From positions 1 to 7,605 of the forward strand of contig SOKM01000016.1 in NCBI GenBank assembly GCA_004375785.1: 7,605 nucleotides of DNA, given 5' to 3'. Made by a program: the position numbers and the translations under genes. Below are positions 6,121 through 7,605 of the stretch, one piece after another. Every line of letters begins with the position of its first letter. The first letter of the stretch is position 1. The notes beneath the pieces are model-generated. The model was not told the DNA's origin, did not search any database, and was given only the letters and a program-made list of their open reading frames with translations. This DNA is from Candidatus Cloacimonadota bacterium. Its GTDB lineage: Bacteria > Hydrothermota > E44-bin80.

Positions 6121-6160
6121 GTAATTGAGTTATTGTGTAATTAAGTAATTGAAATATTGA
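6121..6160. repeat. Degenerate 8-bp tandem array (GTAATTGA)
   Basis: Five consecutive octamers in register: GTAATTGA (6121), GTTATTGT (6129), GTAATTAA (6137), GTAATTGA (6145) and AATATTGA (6153). The first and fourth are identical. GTAATAAT at 6112 may be a decayed earlier unit one base out of register. AT-rich and non-coding. Confidence 0.6.
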
Positions 6161-6170
6161 AAGTGAAAAT

Positions 6171-6253
6171 GAGATTGCTTTCCTTCGCGGAGTTTACCCT
6201 TGAGCGAAGCGAAGGGCTCAGGACAGGCTCAGCTACGATACTCGCAATGACAG
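6171..6253. repeat. GC-rich dispersed-type intergenic repeat
   Basis: The block is much richer in GC than its surroundings. Its ends, GAGATTGCTT (6171-6180) and CTCGCAATGACAGA (6241-6254), resemble the edges of an intergenic repeat seen in many bacterial genomes (TCATTGCGAG ... GCAATCTC). The interior (GAGCGAAGCGAAGGGCTCAGG and on) resembles another common repeat, so it may be a nested or chimeric copy. A small hairpin is formed by TGAGC (6201-6205) and GCTCA (6216-6220), extended by CC/GG around a bulged T. GGCTCAG occurs twice (6215-6221, 6226-6232). It begins 8 bp after the stop of the exported-protein gene and could help end that transcript, but no T-run follows. Confidence 0.6.
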
Positions 6254-6261
6254 AAGGGGGA

Positions 6262-7605
6262 TTAACGGAGGATTGCCATTTTGAAGGTTTCGATTTTTTC
6301 TTCGCCTTTTCTTCTTGCTATGAAACGGTAGAAGTAAACGCCGTTTGCAACGGAGTTTTTCTCTTCATCCTTTAAATCCCAGATAATCTCATCATATCCT
6401 TCAGGTACACTCTGTTTCACGAATTCTTTTATTAGTCTTCCACCCGATGTAAAGATTTTTAATACTACCTCGTCAGCATCTCTCGTTAAGTGGTATGTGA
6501 ATATTGTGGAATCAAGGTAGACAGGGTTGGGGTAGTTTCCTATACCCCATATATTGAAAGGAATTGAGACATTAAAGGATAGGGTGTCAAAACCCTGGTT
6601 TCCATTGACATCCCAGGCAGAGATAATTAGGAAGTAAGAACCATCCTCAAGTTCCACTGAGTATTTTAAGGGAAAAGCCCTTGAATCCGAAGGGTTTTTT
6701 GAATATGAGTAATCCTTAAAATCGACTGTATCACCGTTCAGCACAAGGTTTATCCTTCTTGTCACGACGTCTATCCCGTTTTTGTCTGTCAGGACGCTGG
6801 TTACTCTAACCTTCTTTTCATAGACAGTCCCATTCTTAAAATCACTGTTCTCTATCCTTGAGGTTATAGTCGGTGGAATGGAATCCTTGTTAAAGAAGAC
6901 TGAGAAAAGACCGGTATTCCTTGTCTTTCTTTCATAGAAGATGGAATCATTCAGCGCTTTTCCGATGGTTGTCCATTTGTTGTAGTCATCAAGCCAGAGA
7001 TAGAGCCAGGGAAAGGAAATGATGGAGTCATCTAATGCAAAACTGATAAGAAAAGAGTCAGTTAGTACTTCCCTCGATAAAGTAACACTGTATGCCCTGG
7101 TTGTATCTCCGTTTATCGGGACAGGTGAAATGTCAGGTTCTAATATTGGTTTCTTCATACTGTCAGGTTTGAGCGCAAGAACGGTTTTTGAAGAGACTGC
7201 ATTTGGAGGGAAAGAGCAGTAGAGGACAGAATCACAGGACTGAACCTGTCCATCTGTTCCACTATCCTGTGTCACAGGGAAATGGTCAACCCAGATATAT
7301 GTGGGGTTATCTAAACTTGAGTTATTGGATTCGTCACCTTCTTCTACCCAGTTATCAGGGTCTATTATAGCATATACTGAATAGAGGTCAAAGGGGAGAT
7401 TAAAATTGGCAGTTGCTGTCTTAACGCTGTCAATACCAAGACTGAGTGTATCGTAGCTAATGGTATCAGGACTCATCCTTCGGGATACTTTTCCAATACT
7501 GTAAGTGGATATTTCACTAATAGTGGTCTCAGGAGTTATGAAGAAAAAACCTACCCTGAAGGAATCTGCAGCGGTTTCTCCAAGATTCTGAACATCAACA
7601 TTTAT
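6262..7605 (-). CDS. Exported multi-domain protein, C-terminal part (CARDB, Ig-like, FlgD-like sorting module)
   Basis: The frame is open to the right edge, so the start lies outside; the ATG at 7476 is internal because 43 more codons upstream continue the same domain. Of 447 visible residues, about 1-105 form a CARDB-type adhesion domain (INVDVQNLGETAADSFRVGF at the start, then IDPDNWVEEGDESNNS). About 115-240 is a beta-rich domain ending in NTGLFSVFFNKDSIPPTI. About 245-347 is Ig-like (DKNGIDVV, LEDGSYFLIISAWDVNGNQG). About 350-447 is a FlgD-like C-terminal module (GNYPNPV, LKIFTSGGRLIKEF, YDEIIWDLKDEEKNSVANGVYFYRF, FKMAILR), as in Por/type IX-like sorting domains. These tails are typical of large surface or secreted proteins, including gingipain-like C25 peptidases, but no catalytic domain is visible, so the activity is unknown. 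Confidence 0.88.
   Translation of the reverse strand: MNVDVQNLGETAADSFRVGFFFITPETTISEISTYSIGKVSRRMSPDTISYDTLSLGIDSVKTATANFNLPFDLYSVYAIIDPDNWVEEGDESNNSSLDNPTYIWVDHFPVTQDSGTDGQVQSCDSVLYCSFPPNAVSSKTVLALKPDSMKKPILEPDISPVPINGDTTRAYSVTLSREVLTDSFLISFALDDSIISFPWLYLWLDDYNKWTTIGKALNDSIFYERKTRNTGLFSVFFNKDSIPPTITSRIENSDFKNGTVYEKKVRVTSVLTDKNGIDVVTRRINLVLNGDTVDFKDYSYSKNPSDSRAFPLKYSVELEDGSYFLIISAWDVNGNQGFDTLSFNVSIPFNIWGIGNYPNPVYLDSTIFTYHLTRDADEVVLKIFTSGGRLIKEFVKQSVPEGYDEIIWDLKDEEKNSVANGVYFYRFIARRKGEEKIETFKMAILR

Larger units (their letters stand above)
5867..6261. other. 395-bp intergenic region between exported-protein gene and rsmD
   Basis: No convincing gene on either strand. It holds the dispersed-type repeat, two short tandem arrays, the predicted promoter, two inverted repeats and the possible upstream ORF listed separately. 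No tRNA, other RNA gene or clear T-tailed terminator for the exported-protein gene was seen. Confidence 0.7.

Noticed and set aside
6056..6160. CRISPR array
   Set aside because: The units are 7 and 8 bp with no spacers, far too short for CRISPR repeats, and no cas genes are present.
6157..6375. Plus-strand 72-codon ORF (MKVKMRLLSF...)
   Set aside because: It runs through the GC-rich intergenic repeat and into the antisense of the exported-protein gene; the peptide is just a translation of the repeat and has no family features.

Overview
The window looks like a stretch of bacterial chromosome from a low-GC, probably uncultured lineage. All real genes lie on the minus strand. The secreted protein at the right end has a CARDB domain, an Ig-like domain and a terminal FlgD-like 'NYPNP' module. 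That architecture is common in Bacteroidota, Cloacimonetes and candidate phyla such as WOR-3/Stahlbacteria. The placement is inferred from protein style; there is no 16S rRNA or other marker here to fix it.

Reading in the direction of transcription (right to left): positions 7605 to 6262 hold the C-terminal 447 residues of a large exported protein whose start lies outside the window. Positions 6261 to 5867 are a 395-bp intergenic region unusually dense in repeats. It holds a GC-rich dispersed-type repeat (6171-6253), a degenerate 8-bp tandem array (6121-6160), a degenerate 7-bp tandem array (6056-6097), a probable sigma-70-type promoter (6014-6042), and two inverted repeats. One inverted repeat is flanked by perfect 8-bp direct repeats.

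Positions 5866 to 1 hold eight housekeeping-type genes that overlap or nearly touch: rsmD (16S rRNA methyltransferase), coaD (coenzyme A synthesis), a class I aminotransferase, obg (ribosome-assembly GTPase), a small HEAT-repeat protein, dprA (DNA processing/recombination mediator), scpB (condensin accessory subunit), and a CofE/F420-0 gamma-glutamyl-ligase-like gene cut by the left edge. Junctions are a 4-nt overlap, three 14-nt overlaps, a 20-nt overlap, a 2-bp gap and a 53-nt overlap. This suggests one polycistronic, translationally coupled transcript driven from the promoter near 6014-6042. The products join ribosome maturation, CoA and amino-acid metabolism, and DNA recombination/segregation; no single pathway unites them.

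Points most worth a second look: rsmD has no ATG, GTG or TTG between an upstream in-frame stop and its conserved N-terminus and appears to start at ATT behind a Shine-Dalgarno site; the palindrome with 8-bp flanking direct repeats sits in the rsmD leader; two short-period tandem arrays lie side by side upstream of the promoter; a HEAT-repeat protein of unknown function sits between obg and dprA. I saw no clearly new multi-gene system such as a defence island, CRISPR array or biosynthetic cluster.
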